Assembly: GCF_001949145.1 (NCBI RefSeq)
Contig: NW_019091388.1
Span: forward strand, 495,212-555,211
From: Acanthaster planci
Lineage: Eukaryota > Echinodermata > Asteroidea > Valvatida > Acanthasteridae
DNA: 60,000 nt
Direction of reading: 5' to 3'
Both the position numbers and the translations under genes were made by a program. Every line of letters starts with the position of its first letter. Positions within the stretch are counted from its first letter, which is position 1. The notes beneath the pieces were generated by a model. It was given only the letters and a program-made list of their open reading frames with translations. It was not told the DNA's origin and did no database searches. This document shows, piece after piece, positions 1-12,559 of this stretch.

Positions 1-1900
1 CATCCTTGGACCATTTGTGCTGCCTCCATACAGAGTATCAACTGCAATTATCTAAAATCCTGAAATACCTTGTGTAACATTATTGCTGTCTTGCCTGCCA
101 GGTTTTTTACTGCTAGTGGAAGGCAGCACAGATGTTAACAAATGTGATTGTGATGTCATCTGTAGTTACCTCAAGGAGCTAGAGTGATGAATGTCATCAT
201 CGGATAATCTGGACCATTATCCAAATCTCGGTTTCATTTCCCATTTTGGCTTCATTTCTGACTGCAGAGTAATTTGGAATCATTTATTAATTGAATCAAA
301 TGAAAATCTTCCAACTGTTGCCTGTAAATGTAATAAGGCAATTTGAAGTTGACTGAACACAAAGTGGGGCAGCACTGATCCCAGTATACTGTATATCTCA
401 GGCTGCTGAGGGGACTTTAAATTCATGTAAGTGGGGTCTGATGCCAGGCTGTAGAAGCAGGTTGTAGTAAGAGAATGGTCATGACTTTATCACATGCACT
501 AACCTGTAAAGAATCAGGGGAGAATTAGGCCCAGTGCTCCCCTCTCTGATCCTCATAAGTTTACACGTATTTGTCAGGCTGTTTGTAGACACACATATTC
601 ACCCCTTCCACTTAGTTCGTGTGCATGCACTAAAATTCAGAAAAGTCATGGTCACTTTCTATTGCATTTTAAAATGGCAATACCAGCTGGCAAACGACTA
701 TACCAAAACCCATCTGCGGAGATCTTTAGCATTGTGTAAAAGTTTGCTGAATTTACACCAGAGAAATATAATCAGGCTTCAGATTTCATTTTGTGATGTG
801 CTTCTTGTTAATCATACGTGACATTTGCAAAAATGGGGGGAAATGTATTTGTGTACGTTACATTTCACAATGTAAAAAGGGTTATTTTAAACTCGAAAAT
901 TTGAATTGGTCTCCAGTTGTTTCACACAAGCTGCATATCTTGATAATTGAAAGAGTGTTTCAAAAAGGTTACCATGTTAATATATTTAAGCTGTTGCAAA
1001 TTGCTCTTTGTTAGTTTGATCAATTTCAATTTTGGCTCTCTATCGACCGGTTGGCCATGATTTATGTGTGCACATTCATGCACATGTACTCCATCAACGC
1101 AGCTATACATATATATGCACTACTACATACAAATGATTCTCATGTAAGATATTCAATTTGCAATAACTTGACAATACTACCAATGTTTTTATCGGGTCTT
1201 AATACACATGGCACTTTATGTTGTATACTGGATAATCTGGAAAAGTTGTTTTAAAATGGGGAGACGATGGACATATTTTCTCTTAAATCTGATCATGTTT
1301 ATTTTTTGTAAAAAATCACTTTTTCGGAAATCGTTTCAAATTTTGTGCAACTGGGTTCATATAATACAGTGGTTTAACGTCTAATCAATTTCTACTTTTC
1401 AGGCTATCTCTGTGAACTTTGTATTTCATAAATGTTCCGGGAAAATGCCAAAGTCATCACATTTCTGCTGACATGTTTCAGCTATTTTGCCATCAGTTCT
1501 TTTAGGGGTGGCTGTCATGCACCTGAGCATGAAAACACATATGCAGTGTTTACGTGTATCAAAGTGGTAACATCCTATCGGCCTTACACATTATGATTAG
1601 ACTTCCAAAGCAGTGAGAGCTGGTGTATGTTTGTAAAAAAGCAAGATTGGACGTGTCAGTTTCTGTGTGAGAAACTCTTCCAAGGGAAATGTCCAACATT
1701 GTTACACGGGGGAATGCATGATTATTTTCATTACAGTAAAGATATTTCACAGACAGAGTGGTCTTTGTTACCTGGTATTTGCAAAGCAAATAAATAGCTG
1801 TTAAATCACCAAAAAAAGTTATATTCGATGGTAAATCAGTCATAAATTATTTGTAATGCAGTCAGTAATTACTAAATTAACCAAACAACAGTAAGTAAAC

Positions 1901-1972
1901 ATGGTAGCGTAATGGTAAAAGCATTATGCTTCTCAGATGCAGGTTTGGGTTCAAATCTGTGGACTGGTGGGT
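1901..1972 (+). repeat. tRNA-derived SINE-like unit
   Basis: Contains an A-box-like TAGCGTAATGGTAAAAGC (1905-1922) and a B-box-like GGTTCAAATCT (1948-1958) at the spacing of a tRNA gene, without a convincing acceptor stem. This suggests a tRNA-derived SINE head or tRNA pseudogene rather than a functional tRNA. Confidence 0.4.
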
Positions 1973-4900
1973 TTTTCTTCCCCGAAAAATCATGTTATCC
2001 CCAAATACTCTTTAAAGTCAAACTCCACATGAAATTGCAAGATATTTCCCTTCTGGAAGATTTTTTTCTTAATTCAGGAAAAAATCTGCAATTGCACTAG
2101 GTTTGAGTTCTATATTTAAATAGGAAATAACAATGACAATATAAGCATGGAAACAGATTGTAGTGATAAACTTTTAAGTCCACAAAAATGCAAAAGCAGT
2201 ATCAGGGATTGGTTCCAGTTCAATATCCATTGCAGTTGAAATTGTGCATGTATATAATTAACCAGTTTTCTACAATCACAGGAATTTGTTGATAAGCAGT
2301 TGCAACTACATTTATCAGTATACTGTGAAAAATGGAATCTTTCTGACACTGAAAAAAGGTATGAAATTCAGAAATTAAGTATGATTTTAAAAAATTTACC
2401 AGGAACTGTAACATTTTCTCAATTAGTTGTAGAGGATGCATTTTTAGCATTATTTTTTTGATTAGATTAAATTACAGGCCTAATTCAAATAAACTCTACT
2501 CCTTCCTGAGATTTTTTTGAATTACTTTGGCCAGTCAAATCAGTATTACAATGAATGCATAAACCCATGGACAATGAATGAGCCAGTTCAGTATTCCAAC
2601 AGTGTATGCCCCAGATAGAGTCATTCAAATGTAAATGACCTGAAATATTAAACTGGCTCATTCTCTTTCATGGGTTGCACAGAGTATGATTATATGGTAG
2701 AAACTGACTGAGGGATGCTCTGTATGTATGGGGAAGGGAAAATCAGCAGATGTGAAAGCACATTCATCAAAGTAAGGGAACCAAATACACACTAATCCAA
2801 TGGTTTCCCTGAACTATTCCCACTATGCTAAAATAAATGCACATCTTGACCAGTAAGTGGAGTATTTTTGTGGCATTTTCATATTCGTCATTTGTGGTTC
2901 CCTGCTTTTCTTAGTCATAAAGTATCTGTTATAATATTCATGAAAGCATTACATTAAATTATGGAAGTTACTGGATCAGACACCATTCTTTTTCTCCCCA
3001 AAAGAGAAATTTCCACAAAGGTATACATGTACAGTGTATATTTCTAAATTTTACTCACTTTGAAAGGAGTTGAGGTAAAAGTTTTTGAGAAGTCCAGGAG
3101 TTCTAGTTAAGAACCACCAATTGAAAAGGTCTCATGTCCCCTGAGCAGCTAGCAATGGGGTCATCAAATAGGTATTGCCTAACTGCACTATATCACACTC
3201 ATTTACAAAATACCATGTTGCACTCACATGATGCTGATTTCAAGTAAGAGCTTGTACTTTTGGCACTATGTGACAGTACACAGTTTAATATGGGGACTGA
3301 AAGACACATTAAGGATGGCTGTTCAGCATTCCAGCTCAACCAACAATGAAATCTACAACTTGTCCAGCTTTATTAGAAAGACAATGTTTATTGCAATATT
3401 CAATACTGAGGACAACACTTGCTTACAGCACAGAATGGGAAACAGATAGGTACATACCATACACAGAAGAAGATTTTACCCAAAGGTCACTAGTGTTGAG
3501 AGAGAAAATCCACAGACACAATTTGGCAATGGTAACAAGGATGCAAACACCTAAAGTTAGAGTACAGCTAATATTTTCACAACTAGAACCAACTGCACCT
3601 TGAAATACACTAGTTTGAAATCCTGTACCAAATAATGTGGACCTGCATTCTTTTTTCCTTTTGTTTGGTTTCTTTCCTTCTGCAAAAAAACCCTGTAACC
3701 AATGACTGCTGGTAGATTTCAAACAAATTTGACCCTTACAGTCATTCCAAAATGGAGGCACAAAAAGTTCAAATGATATAAGAATGACTTATCAAACCAA
3801 CTGCGGAATAAAAGACTGGTTTATGGCTCACTGTCATTGTTTTTACGCTTGTCAGAGCACCATGCAAATTAACTCACTTGCATAGAGGCTGCAATGAGGC
3901 AGTAGTTGCGACAAAATCCTGCAATAATAGAATGTTTTTACCAAAGGCACCTTTTCCAATCAAAACCCATTTACTTTTCTTAATATACTTCTCTGCATGG
4001 CAATTTTTTTAACACCAATGATTGTCTCTGTACAGTATAAAATACACTCAAAACAAAGACAAAAATCAAAACAATTCAAAACTTAAAAAAAATTAAAAGA
4101 AGGTAAAATCAAAAACAAAAAAATAGATCAAAGATACTTGTATATTACAGGCTCTGTGATTCCCAACAGCCTCAAAAGCTAACCTACATAATATGCCCTT
4201 GGAAGGAAAATACAATATATAATGTACACTGAACTCAATAAAATATTTACATACATCAGAATGATACATTGGAATAAATAATTCTGTGTATCACTCAGAA
4301 TCTAGATTATTTTACTCCACACCCTAGATCTGCAAGTAATAAATGATTACTTGCACAAAGATGATTCTGCCATCTTGGGTAATATTTTATCAAAAGACTA
4401 AAATATTTACTTAAAATAATAAAAATGTGACACCATATAGCTGCAATGATAGATCGACAGAAAAATATATTCAAACACTGAATACATAAAATATTTCTTG
4501 TATAAAAAGTCAATGAAAGAATTTTCCTTACAAAATACCCAGGATATATTGCTGGTTGGATATTTAGCCACTTGGCAAGGCATTAATTGTGTGAATATCT
4601 CATCGGAATGATACTCTGACATACTTCATGTCAAATATCAAAATATTTTGCTACATCTTACACCAGCAAAATGTTTGTCTTCTAAATTTCAAAAGCAGGG
4701 AGTGAAATACATGTACATGTACTTCAAGTAACAACTACGAGCAAGAAAATCTAAGCCAGTAATTTCCTTAAGGGATAAATGTATTTTATGCAACGTACAA
4801 TTTCTATCATGACTGACAAGTATAGATCAGTTCTTTCTTGAATCTTCTTCCAATGTCCATCCATTATTTCAATTTCAAACATACCACATTCAAGAACGCC

Positions 4901-6480
4901 TGATGCATTATCAGCTTGAAAGCCTTGCACAGAATGTTTAGTAATGTTGGATGAAAATTAACTTTGCAAATGGAAAGCAAATTCATTGTCAAACAATTTT
5001 GCAGTAGGATTTTCAAGGTCTGGGATCTACGACACCCCTTGGAGTCTTGTTCAAGTAAATCTATCACTGGTAGTGATTATGTGCGTGGAAGTAAATGCAT
5101 TTCATGGAAAGTCTGGATGATATGAAAGGAAACTGGGTTTGCCAGTGATAACACAAAAAGCAATCAATTTAAAATCTTGGATTTAAGTTAAAAGGCACAT
5201 TGTTTCACAGTAGTTTCTAATTCATGTATTTTTTAATACTGCAGGTTTATAATAAAAACCACTGTGAATCACTAAGAGGCTATCACACTGAGTAAGTGTA
5301 CAACAAGTGATTTTGACAACCAAGTCAAGCACTACTTTGATAAACAGTCATCAAGCCTCTGTAGTCAAATCTCAGTTAATATTTTACGGAACAGATTTTG
5401 TAAACAACATAAATATGAACAATTTTGAGATTAGTATACAATACTATGTAAGTAAAGATGATTGTCAAAATGCAGCAACAAAAAATTTTCAAATTAATTG
5501 AATGTCTTAATGAGTCACCAATAACATTTTATCAAATGATGCCTACATGTAATAACACTTATTTACCAATTTCATAATATTAAAATATTGTCAAGAAAAT
5601 GTCAAAATGAAATACTTTGAAAAAGACTACCATTAAACTGATTTTGACCATATCCATAAATAACCAACATTTATCTTTATGATGTGAATGTCACAAACTG
5701 CTTCACTAGATCAAAGGCAAAATTACTCATTTCCTCCGCAAGGAAAAATTTCCAAAAGGAACAATTCTCAGATTTGTTTCATAAGATACTCAAATCAGTA
5801 TTGCCAAATTTCATATTGCTGAGGCAACAGCATATCACTGAGGAGAAGCACTAGTCTACTTAAAAAGAAAACATTATTACCCAGATAAATGGTCACATTG
5901 GAATAAAAAGTTTCTGCAAAATTCATATCAGCACTTTAAAAATTATTATCTTTTACATAACAATGAGAACACTTTTTACTCTTCCAGGTTTGTAATTATC
6001 TGTTAACTTTAAAAATATATACAATGGGGAAAAACAGTTCTCCACTGATTATTTAACACCATAATATATCATGAAATAACATTGTTATAGTTTAATAGGG
6101 GTAATTCACAATACAGTGACCCACAAAAGGGTATGCCATGGAAAGGCCATTTATTTGCAATTCATTGTGGGAAATGATCAACAAATTCTACTCAGCAGCT
6201 GCTTGTGGAGAACTTGAATTATTCCAGATGTTTGTCGGGCAGGGAAGAAGATTTGTGAGTCTAGTTTGAGTGGCAATTTTTTTCTTCTTTCTTTGGAATG
6301 GAAAATCTCAAGCTATCAAAAATTTCAGTATGTCGTCTACTGACATACGCTGAAATGCATATGCTAAAATGCAAATTTTGGTAAGGCAGCCATGCTTTCA
6401 CCAACTGTTAACTTGAAAAGTGGCCTCTCCCTGGCAGCCTCTTGGTGACGTATTGTACTGTGCATCACCCATATAGAATA

Positions 6481-6626
6481 CCGAAGTTCTATGTCACGCT
6501 TACAGTTATGTGTGTAAACTGTGTGTAAAAGGCATTTGCGCAAGAACCAGTGCATGAACCAAAACACACACATGTGCTCAATTTGTTTGCTCTACACTTC
6601 CAGGTTCAAGTAATGTCACACTTCAG
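6481..6626. mobile_element. TA-flanked MITE, copy 1
   Basis: 146-bp element beginning CCGAAG and ending CTTCAG, flanked on both sides by TA (6479-6480 and 6627-6628), which fits a Tc1/mariner-type target duplication. The interior (GTGTGTAAAAGGCATT, then AAGAACCAGTG, GAACCAA) is shared with the copy at 54876-55028, so this is a dispersed family and not a chance inverted repeat. It has no coding capacity. Confidence 0.65.
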
Positions 6627-7071
6627 TATTGTATTACCCAACAAAAATCAGTCTCACTTTGTTACTCTTTCTCATTTAATACTACACAAAGAGAGATTTT
6701 CCTTCAGAGACCCAGCCTGAAAGCCAGACACTTCAGATAAATCACAGCCACAGAACTCAAAGACGTACAAGTTTCCAAGAGACCATTAAGACTTCTTTTA
6801 TTTTTACAATATTATATTGGTTGGGTACTGTGGCATTTGTCACAGATTTCTAACCACAGATTTTGCTTTCACCATTTATATGGTGCACCATGTCTATCCT
6901 TCAAGTCACTTGAGATCTTATCACACATAGTAATTATAGTAAATGGCATTCAGAATAAATGCAGTGGTTGTTATGTGCAAGATATTCAGTCAATTCTGCA
7001 CACTTGACCCTGAAAGGACCATTTTGATATGGCTTGGCCTGTAACAGAGGTAAGGGAATTCAAACCCCCCC

Positions 7072-7413
7072 CACACACACACACACCTACACAAAATTCA
7101 GTAACAGAGTAATTTGAAATTAGGTATGCTTGTAAGGTATAAGGACTGCAATAGATGTCAATACATTTTGTCAGGTTCACCATGAAGTGACGTATCGTGC
7201 ATAGTTGCCACACCACAGAGTGACGTATCGTCTGTACAAAGGCTATGGACAGTACCGGTAAGTCACTTCATTATGCACCAAACTATCCTACATGTCACTT
7301 TGTGGTGAACCCGACAAAATGTATTGACATCTATTGCAGTCCTTATACCTTACAAGCATACCTAATTTCAAGTTACTCTGTTACTGAATTTTGTGTAGGT
7401 TTGTGTGTGTGTG
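7072..7413. repeat. Long near-perfect inverted repeat (foldback)
   Basis: Two arms of about 119 bp (7072-7190 and 7295-7413) are reverse complements with few mismatches, spaced by about 104 bp. Shared text includes CCTACACAAAATTCAGTAAC and ATAGATGTCAATACATTTTG on opposite strands. The outer ends carry CA/TG microsatellite. The spacer has two GTGACGTATCGT copies. It is probably a foldback transposon or MITE. If the ARID3 3' UTR extends this far, the transcript would fold into long dsRNA. Confidence 0.85.
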
Positions 7414-7496
7414 AACCCGACAATTTAGTTCAATTGACCATCATTTTAAAAATTTCCTTGTTAACATTTCTAAAGCCAGTCTGTTAACATACTCTT

Positions 7497-7502
7497 TTTA
7501 TT
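7497..7502 (-). terminator. ARID3 (dri): Candidate poly(A) signal of ARID3
   Basis: AATAAA on the minus strand, the first canonical hexamer I see after the TGA at 8094, implying a 3' UTR of about 0.6 kb if used. Further AATAAA copies occur downstream, for example 6797-6802, so a longer 3' UTR that would include the inverted repeat at 7072-7413 is possible. No transcript data; position only. Confidence 0.35.
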
Positions 7503-8070
7503 TTGTATTACCAACGAAGACAAAAACTTGTTACTTTAAAAGGCAAATTTCATGATGCATGAGAACAGCAGCTTTGAACTGCATAAACTGGTGAGAAAAA
7601 CATGGAGGTTAGTAAACTTTCATACAAAAATGTGCGGCATTAGCATCACTAAAAGAGTATCAATGAAAAAGTTGATTGAGTTAATTTTTCCCTGCTCTTA
7701 AAGGATTAAACCTTGCTCAGTGGCACCTATGTTTCTGGGAATGCTTGCAAACTAGATGATTAAAACAGGAACGATCAAACATCCATGCAGCATGTTGTAG
7801 GGTCTTAGAAGTTTGGCCCTGAAGATCTGAAGACACAAAATGTACACAACCCCTAAATTGCTATGGTAATGGGAGTGAGATGTCTAGAGGACAGCCACAC
7901 ATCTCTGGGACATGTATGATCTTTACAATCCCCTATACAATGTTATGCATGTATATACAAACCATATGGCAGTAGACCGACTCCATTCAGAGAACTTAAC
8001 TATACATGGATCTGCTACTGCAGAGCTAAGTGTATAAAAATGAAAGACTTGGTCGATCATACATGGTCAG

Positions 8071-8080
8071 ATCACGTGAT
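8071..8080. promoter_or_regulatory. Palindromic E-box ATCACGTGAT
   Basis: Perfect 10-bp palindrome with the CACGTG core preferred by USF, MITF/TFE and Myc-type bHLH-ZIP factors. It lies 14 bp after the ARID3 stop codon, in presumed 3' UTR. Sequence match only; binding is untested. Confidence 0.3.
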
Positions 8081-8093
8081 GCGAGGGGGTACC

Positions 8094-8251
8094 TCAGGAG
8101 GATGACCCTGTTGCCCTGTTGGTAAGGACATGAAGAGGGGTGCCTCGGGGGTATAGGACCCCTTGGTAGAGCACCCCGTTAAGCTCAATGCTGACGATAA
8201 GGGAATTATCTCCACGGAGCTCAAATAGGGGGAGACCTGTGTCACGCTGAG
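8094..8251 (-). CDS. ARID3 (dri): ARID3 last coding exon: REKLES-beta and stop
   Basis: 158-nt terminal coding exon, GC-rich against its AT-rich surroundings. After completing Ala it reads QRDTGLPLFELRGDNSL, IVSIELNGVLYQGVLYPRG, then TPLHVLTNRATGSSS and TGA at 8094-8096. The S-[IV]-E-[IL]-N-G-V-[LM]-Y-x-G-V-L-[FY] pattern is the REKLES-beta signature, the best-conserved C-terminal part of ARID3 proteins, which supports self-association and nucleocytoplasmic shuttling. The acceptor TTTTTGTCCTCTGCAG has a long pyrimidine tract and its phase matches the exon at 16981. About 25 residues follow the signature, a short tail compared with vertebrate paralogues. The usual LFA is LYP here, a substitution to note. 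Confidence 0.94.
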
Positions 8252-10700
8252 CTGCAGAGGACAAAAACACAGGAAACTTTCAACAAAATAGTCTCAGTTT
8301 ATTTCTTATGTTGCCTTCTTCAAAGTATCCATGGCATTAAAAATGAATACAAAGGCTTTGTGGGCTCCATACTGATGGTGGGACAAGCTGGATAATTCCA
8401 AATCTACACTCCAAGACAAAGTTGTGGAGCAAAATTTACTACAACTCCTGGTTTGGGCATACGGGTAAGTAAGGGCACCATAGTATACATCTTCAACCTC
8501 TGCAATCTAATTCCAATATCCATACATAGGAATAACTAAGAAAAGTATTCACACTATCCAGTATTGTGCAAGGGAATTGCTGTAAAGCCTGGTTTCCATA
8601 GGGTTGTTTGTAATGCAGATGGTCAGTAAGAAGGGAGGGTGCAGACACAAATGGAAAAGATGGTGCATAACATCATCATTCCACCCCATCTGGCATCTGA
8701 AACTAAGTGATTTTTTGCAGAAAATACTGTACCCTTTTAGATTGAGTGTACCTCCTCGTGATGCCAAACCCATACTCCAGTTTCATGCATTTCATTGATG
8801 GTCAACTATTTAGTTGACCAAACGGGTGTAATTTTTTTAAGAAGAAAATGGCCAAAATTTGCGGGCCTAAGTGAGAGGGACATTGTTGCACGCTGGTCAT
8901 GCCAGCATGCCAATCGCTGGCAGGCTGGTTTGCATTGTTGGTGACACCTCTGTTTGGCACATTTCCATACGTTCGCGTAGCAGTGTGCGTCTTGATTACG
9001 TTGCTCTCTGCATTCCTTCCATTAACATGTCAACACCCACCCCTGCAACTCTGATAGAAAATCACCGTCAGTTTGCATACATGAATCTTCTGATCTTGAC
9101 CCAAATTTCACCAATAATATGAAATGGGAATCTTTGATGTTTATGTCTTCTTGTATTAAGTCCCATAGTCATAATCATATTCTTTGTGGGACCCATAACC
9201 ATGCACAAGGTGGTTGTGCAGCACGTTGCTCCTTTGATGGAGCAGGGCCATACTGTGTTATACACAAGAACATCAGGAAGCTGAGTAGTCTGAGCCGAGT
9301 GCAGTCACTGCCTGATAAAACAAATGCAATCATCTTTAGAACCATCTAAAGTATAATTTGGATGGATGGGAAAGTTTTTTATTCCTGAAAAATTAAGTTT
9401 AAGACTGGATAACCCCAAAGGCAAAAGTAATTTTTTCTCTAATACAGCTGAAGCTCCCACAGTATTTGGTTTTCCAAATATCCATTTCACAAATCAAAAC
9501 CAGACAGAGCAGTCAAAATCAGATTAATCAATAAAGTCCCACCATTACACTACAGGGCCTGCACAAATACAAGCCGACTTCCTCATGGTGCTGCATATAT
9601 CCTATGGGTTTTGGCACTGCTGGTGAATGATATCACAACTTTATTATCATGATACGTTACTGTCTAAAAAAGATTTGAATGGTTTACTTTTTGAGAACAT
9701 ACTGAATGAATACCAGGATATCATCACCAATATCATTTTTATAAAACTATAGCATTTGAAAAGAAACTGACGATACTTTGTTTGCTTTTCCCCATTTTGC
9801 AGCAATATGTAATATAAGTGAGGCTTCAAAACCTTGGGCTGAATGCCAAACAAGCCTGAACCAGATCATGTGCGAAGCAAACAACAATTTTGCTGGTGCC
9901 ATTATCCTATGTGTATGTTCCAACAACGGGTGAACCAGTGATTTTCCAAAACAGTAAATGCATGCCAAGACTCCAACTTAGCCACGTACATGGACATGTT
10001 CATATGTGACCTGTCACCACAAAATGAGCTGACTGTTGGAATTTTCAGAAATTGAGATATTCATATTTTTGAATTCAGCAGAAAAAGAGCCTTTCAATGG
10101 CATGTGCAAGGAACACTTGAGAAAAAAGTGTCAGGTGACAATATGCATTGTTCTGGTAGCTTTGCGTCTTTGTTTCTCAACATTGTTTCAACATTTTTGA
10201 CCAGGTACAATAACGCTATCGTCAAAATTGCTATTAAAAATGAAATTTTTAAATATGATTCCACACAAAATTTTAAATTAAAAAGGAGGCAGTTTACTCT
10301 TTCCAAATATTACAAAATGCAAAAAAAAAATTTACCTCTAATTCAATATCTGACTATCTGAACCGTCAAAATAGGAAAGAGCGGAATGTGACTTTACACT
10401 CATTTTGTCGTGATGGGTCACATACTAGTAGGTACTTTCAGGCATACTTACGTGTTCCAGAAATGTTTTGTGCGTATCTTATACTGGTAGCTGAATCGAG
10501 AACTGAGAAATCCATTTATCGTGATCACGATACTTTTTTCGATAACTACCCAAGTTTAATAAGTAAAATATCCGAGCCCTGATAACTGACAGTTTCCATG
10601 TGGTTCACAGTGCTGATGCTTCAGGTATTGAATAGTGATGGGTTTTCAAGGAAATTAGAATTATTTGCAGACATTTTTATCAGGTTACGCAAGGATCAAA
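8252..10700. other. ARID3 last intron, segment 3' of the DIRS element
   Basis: Intron DNA between the last exon and the DIRS insertion. It holds one member (10003-10310) of a dispersed repeat family also present at 49575-49882. Around 8840-9340 several open frames overlap on both strands, perhaps an old transposon remnant, but no protein family is recognisable. Otherwise nothing seen. Confidence 0.5.
10003..10310 (+). repeat. Dispersed repeat family A, copy 1
   Basis: About 300 bp whose reverse complement matches 49575-49882 along its length, for example TGTGACCTGTC, ACAAAATGAGCTGA, TTGAGATATT and CAACATTGTTTCAACATTT on matching strands. Divergence is high, so both are old. It is non-coding and probably a MITE or SINE tail; no termini determined. 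Confidence 0.7.
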
Positions 10701-10742
10701 ATCCTCCCCCACAGAAATGTGGGTGAGGTCTGCTAAGGAATC

Positions 10743-10860
10743 AAACAGTCGCTAAATATGTAAATTCCTTTGCGTCTGATTCAATTGGCTAAAACTTCTG
10801 ATCAACTGTAGTACGCCCTCTAGTCCCATGAAACATAGCGGAATGGCCGCCATGTTCATC
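10743..10860. repeat. DIRS inverted terminal repeat, left
   Basis: About 118 bp from AAACAGTCGCTAAATATG to GCCGCCATGTTCATC. It is the reverse complement of about 14999-15118 with scattered substitutions. The mismatches show that the element is not recent. Confidence 0.9.
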
Positions 10861-10928
10861 CCTCTTTTCTGGTATTCAAACCATCCAAGCCAACAGTGGG
10901 GAAGGATGGGAGGGAGCCGGGTATTCAA

Positions 10929-11003
10929 TAGTAGACCTCACCCACATTTCCATGGGGAGGAGTCTTCTGGTTTCAGCCTACCCCAAACAGTCGCTAAATA
11001 TGC
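10929..11003. repeat. DIRS internal complementary region
   Basis: Its first half (AGTAGACCTCACCCACATTT, then CC/GGGGAGGAG) is complementary to the extreme left end at 10701-10734. Its second half (TCTTCTGGTTTCAGCCTACC onward) is complementary to the extreme right end at about 15105-15138. In DIRS elements this region templates joining of the two ends into a circle before integration. Here it defines both element boundaries to within a few bases. Confidence 0.88.
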
Positions 11004-11029
11004 AGAGTAGACCGAGCCCTTGGAGGGGG

Positions 11030-12440
11030 GTGCGGCGAGGACATAATGAGAATGCCAAAGGAGTATGAACTTGTCCAAACTTTATTGCTGACTCACTAAA
11101 TAATGGAGTTGTTATGTTGCTCCAGTGTTGGGCCACTTTGATTAGGAACCCTTCGGCATCGATGTAGCCGATGTTAGGACCGCTCTGCCATGCGCAGAGT
11201 CCTTTTGTACAACATCGGTGAGGTAGCATGTGGTGGAAGTAGATGGGGTCTGCCAGCAGGCTGCCTTGCATGTTTCCTCCATCGGTGCGCCCCTGAAGTA
11301 AGCCCATGATGTGGAAACTGCTCGGATACCATGAGCCCTGATGAGGCGAAGTGTCCACAGAGTTCTGCCAATCTGGGTTGGCAAACTTGATAACTAAAAC
11401 TGCCCATCTGGCTATAGTGTCTCTGGTTGCAGCTCGGTGAGGTTTCACTGTGGTGATGAAAAGCTGCGAAGTTGTACCCCTGAAGTTTCTGGTTTTGGTT
11501 AAGTACCATTTAAGAGTCCGCACTGGGCACCATGGTTTGTCGTCGGGAGTGCCAGTGTTTTTGGTAATGTTTGGTACAAAAATATCAGGAGGATGGAAGG
11601 AAACTGACTGGTTTTTGGTGAGAAAAGCAAGTGTTGGGATAAGATGAACACCATAGGGTTTCCATCGGATGTGGCCATCTGAGATGGACAATGCCCTCAG
11701 TTCACTGTGAGGTAGTAACTGCCAGCAGGAATGCCAGTTTCACCAATAAGTTGATCAACGATGCGTCGCTGAGAGGCTCAAAGGGAGGACCAGCAAGCAG
11801 TTGGAGGACAGCTGACAAGTCCCATGAAGGAATTAGTCTTTTAGTTGGGGAACGCTCAAGAAAAATCCCCCGGAGTAGATGTTTAAGAGCAGTATTGTTG
11901 GACACAGTCGAACCATCTGGTAAGCCATCATGTATGGCCGCAATGGCTGACCGTTAATTACAGATAGTTGAAACCTGAAGATCTGATTTGAACAGGTGCA
12001 TGAATCAAAAGTCAGCTATAGAGGTCACAGAAACTTCAGTCAGAGAAAGACCTCGCTCTGAACACCACAAAGTAAAATATCATAATCTGGAGTCATAGAT
12101 GTTGTGTGTAGACTGGCGTTGACTCTTCGAGGCCATTTTGGCAGCTTCATCAGAAAGTCCTGCTGATCTGAAGGACTGTTTGACAACAGCCAACAGGTCA
12201 GGTGTAGTGACGTCGGATGAGGGTGAAGCACGCCTGACTTCGGTTGATATAGCAGACCCGGTCTGTGAGGAAGGATCACTAGTACACAGATGAGAAGTCA
12301 GGTCAGATGCAGGAACCACGGCTGGCGTGGCCAGAAGGGGGCAATGAGAAGGACGGGGCAGCATTCCCTTTCGATCTTGGAGAGAACTGCTGGTATTAGG
12401 GATATTAGAGGGAAAGCGTAGGCCAACATCCCTTCCCAAG
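11030..12440 (-). pseudogene. DIRS tyrosine recombinase, frameshifted
   Basis: C-terminal part of the element. The frame from 12439 holds an N-terminal core-binding-like region (LSDEAAKMASKSQRQST). A later frame, 11691-10978, carries the body of the recombinase. A third frame, 11384-11142, has the catalytic box: H-G-I-R at 11322-11333, then VSTSWAYFRGA, and the presumed nucleophile Tyr in TCYL at 11223-11225. DIRS recombinases normally read all of these in one ORF, so at least two indels separate them. In-frame stops also occur between the N-terminal part and the body. Role in an intact element: integration of the circular cDNA. Confidence 0.85.
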
Positions 12441-12559
12441 TGCTTTGAAGAGCATTCGTTACCCAGGGTTGCAGGTGGTAAAACCTGGTGCAGAACACTC
12501 TGCTGAGGCGAAAAGATCGATGTTCATTTTTTCTACTTCGGTGAAGATCTGTTTGACTA

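Larger units (their letters stand above)
1..8093. other. ARID3 3' UTR and downstream flank, no gene recognised
   Basis: AT-rich DNA with only short chance ORFs. It holds a tRNA-like SINE head (about 1901-1972), a TA-flanked MITE (6481-6626) and a 119-bp-arm inverted repeat (7072-7413). The strip 8093 to about 7480 is likely 3' UTR. No second gene could be supported; the far-left 1-41 has a weak exon-like stretch that I rejected once the true last ARID3 exon was found. Confidence 0.6.

Noticed and set aside
1-41. Possible ARID3 exon at the left edge (phase-compatible acceptor TTGCAG, translation VDTLYGGSTNG)
   Set aside because: The exon at 8094-8251 carries the REKLES-beta signature, matches the required phase, has a much better acceptor and ends in a stop, so a further coding exon is not needed.
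1901-1972. Functional tRNA gene
   Set aside because: A and B boxes are present, but acceptor and anticodon stems do not pair well, so a SINE or pseudogene is more likely.
3423-3761. 112-codon minus-strand ORF
   Set aside because: No recognisable domain, composition typical of translated AT-rich DNA, and overlapping ORFs on the other strand.
4800-4940. Minus-strand open stretch with FEIEIMDGHWKKIQERTD
   Set aside because: No family match, no convincing acceptor, and it lies well past the ARID3 stop.
8130-8180. GC-rich hairpin considered as a structured RNA
   Set aside because: The segment is the ARID3 last coding exon; the hairpin reflects coding bias (GGGGTGC/GCACCCC).
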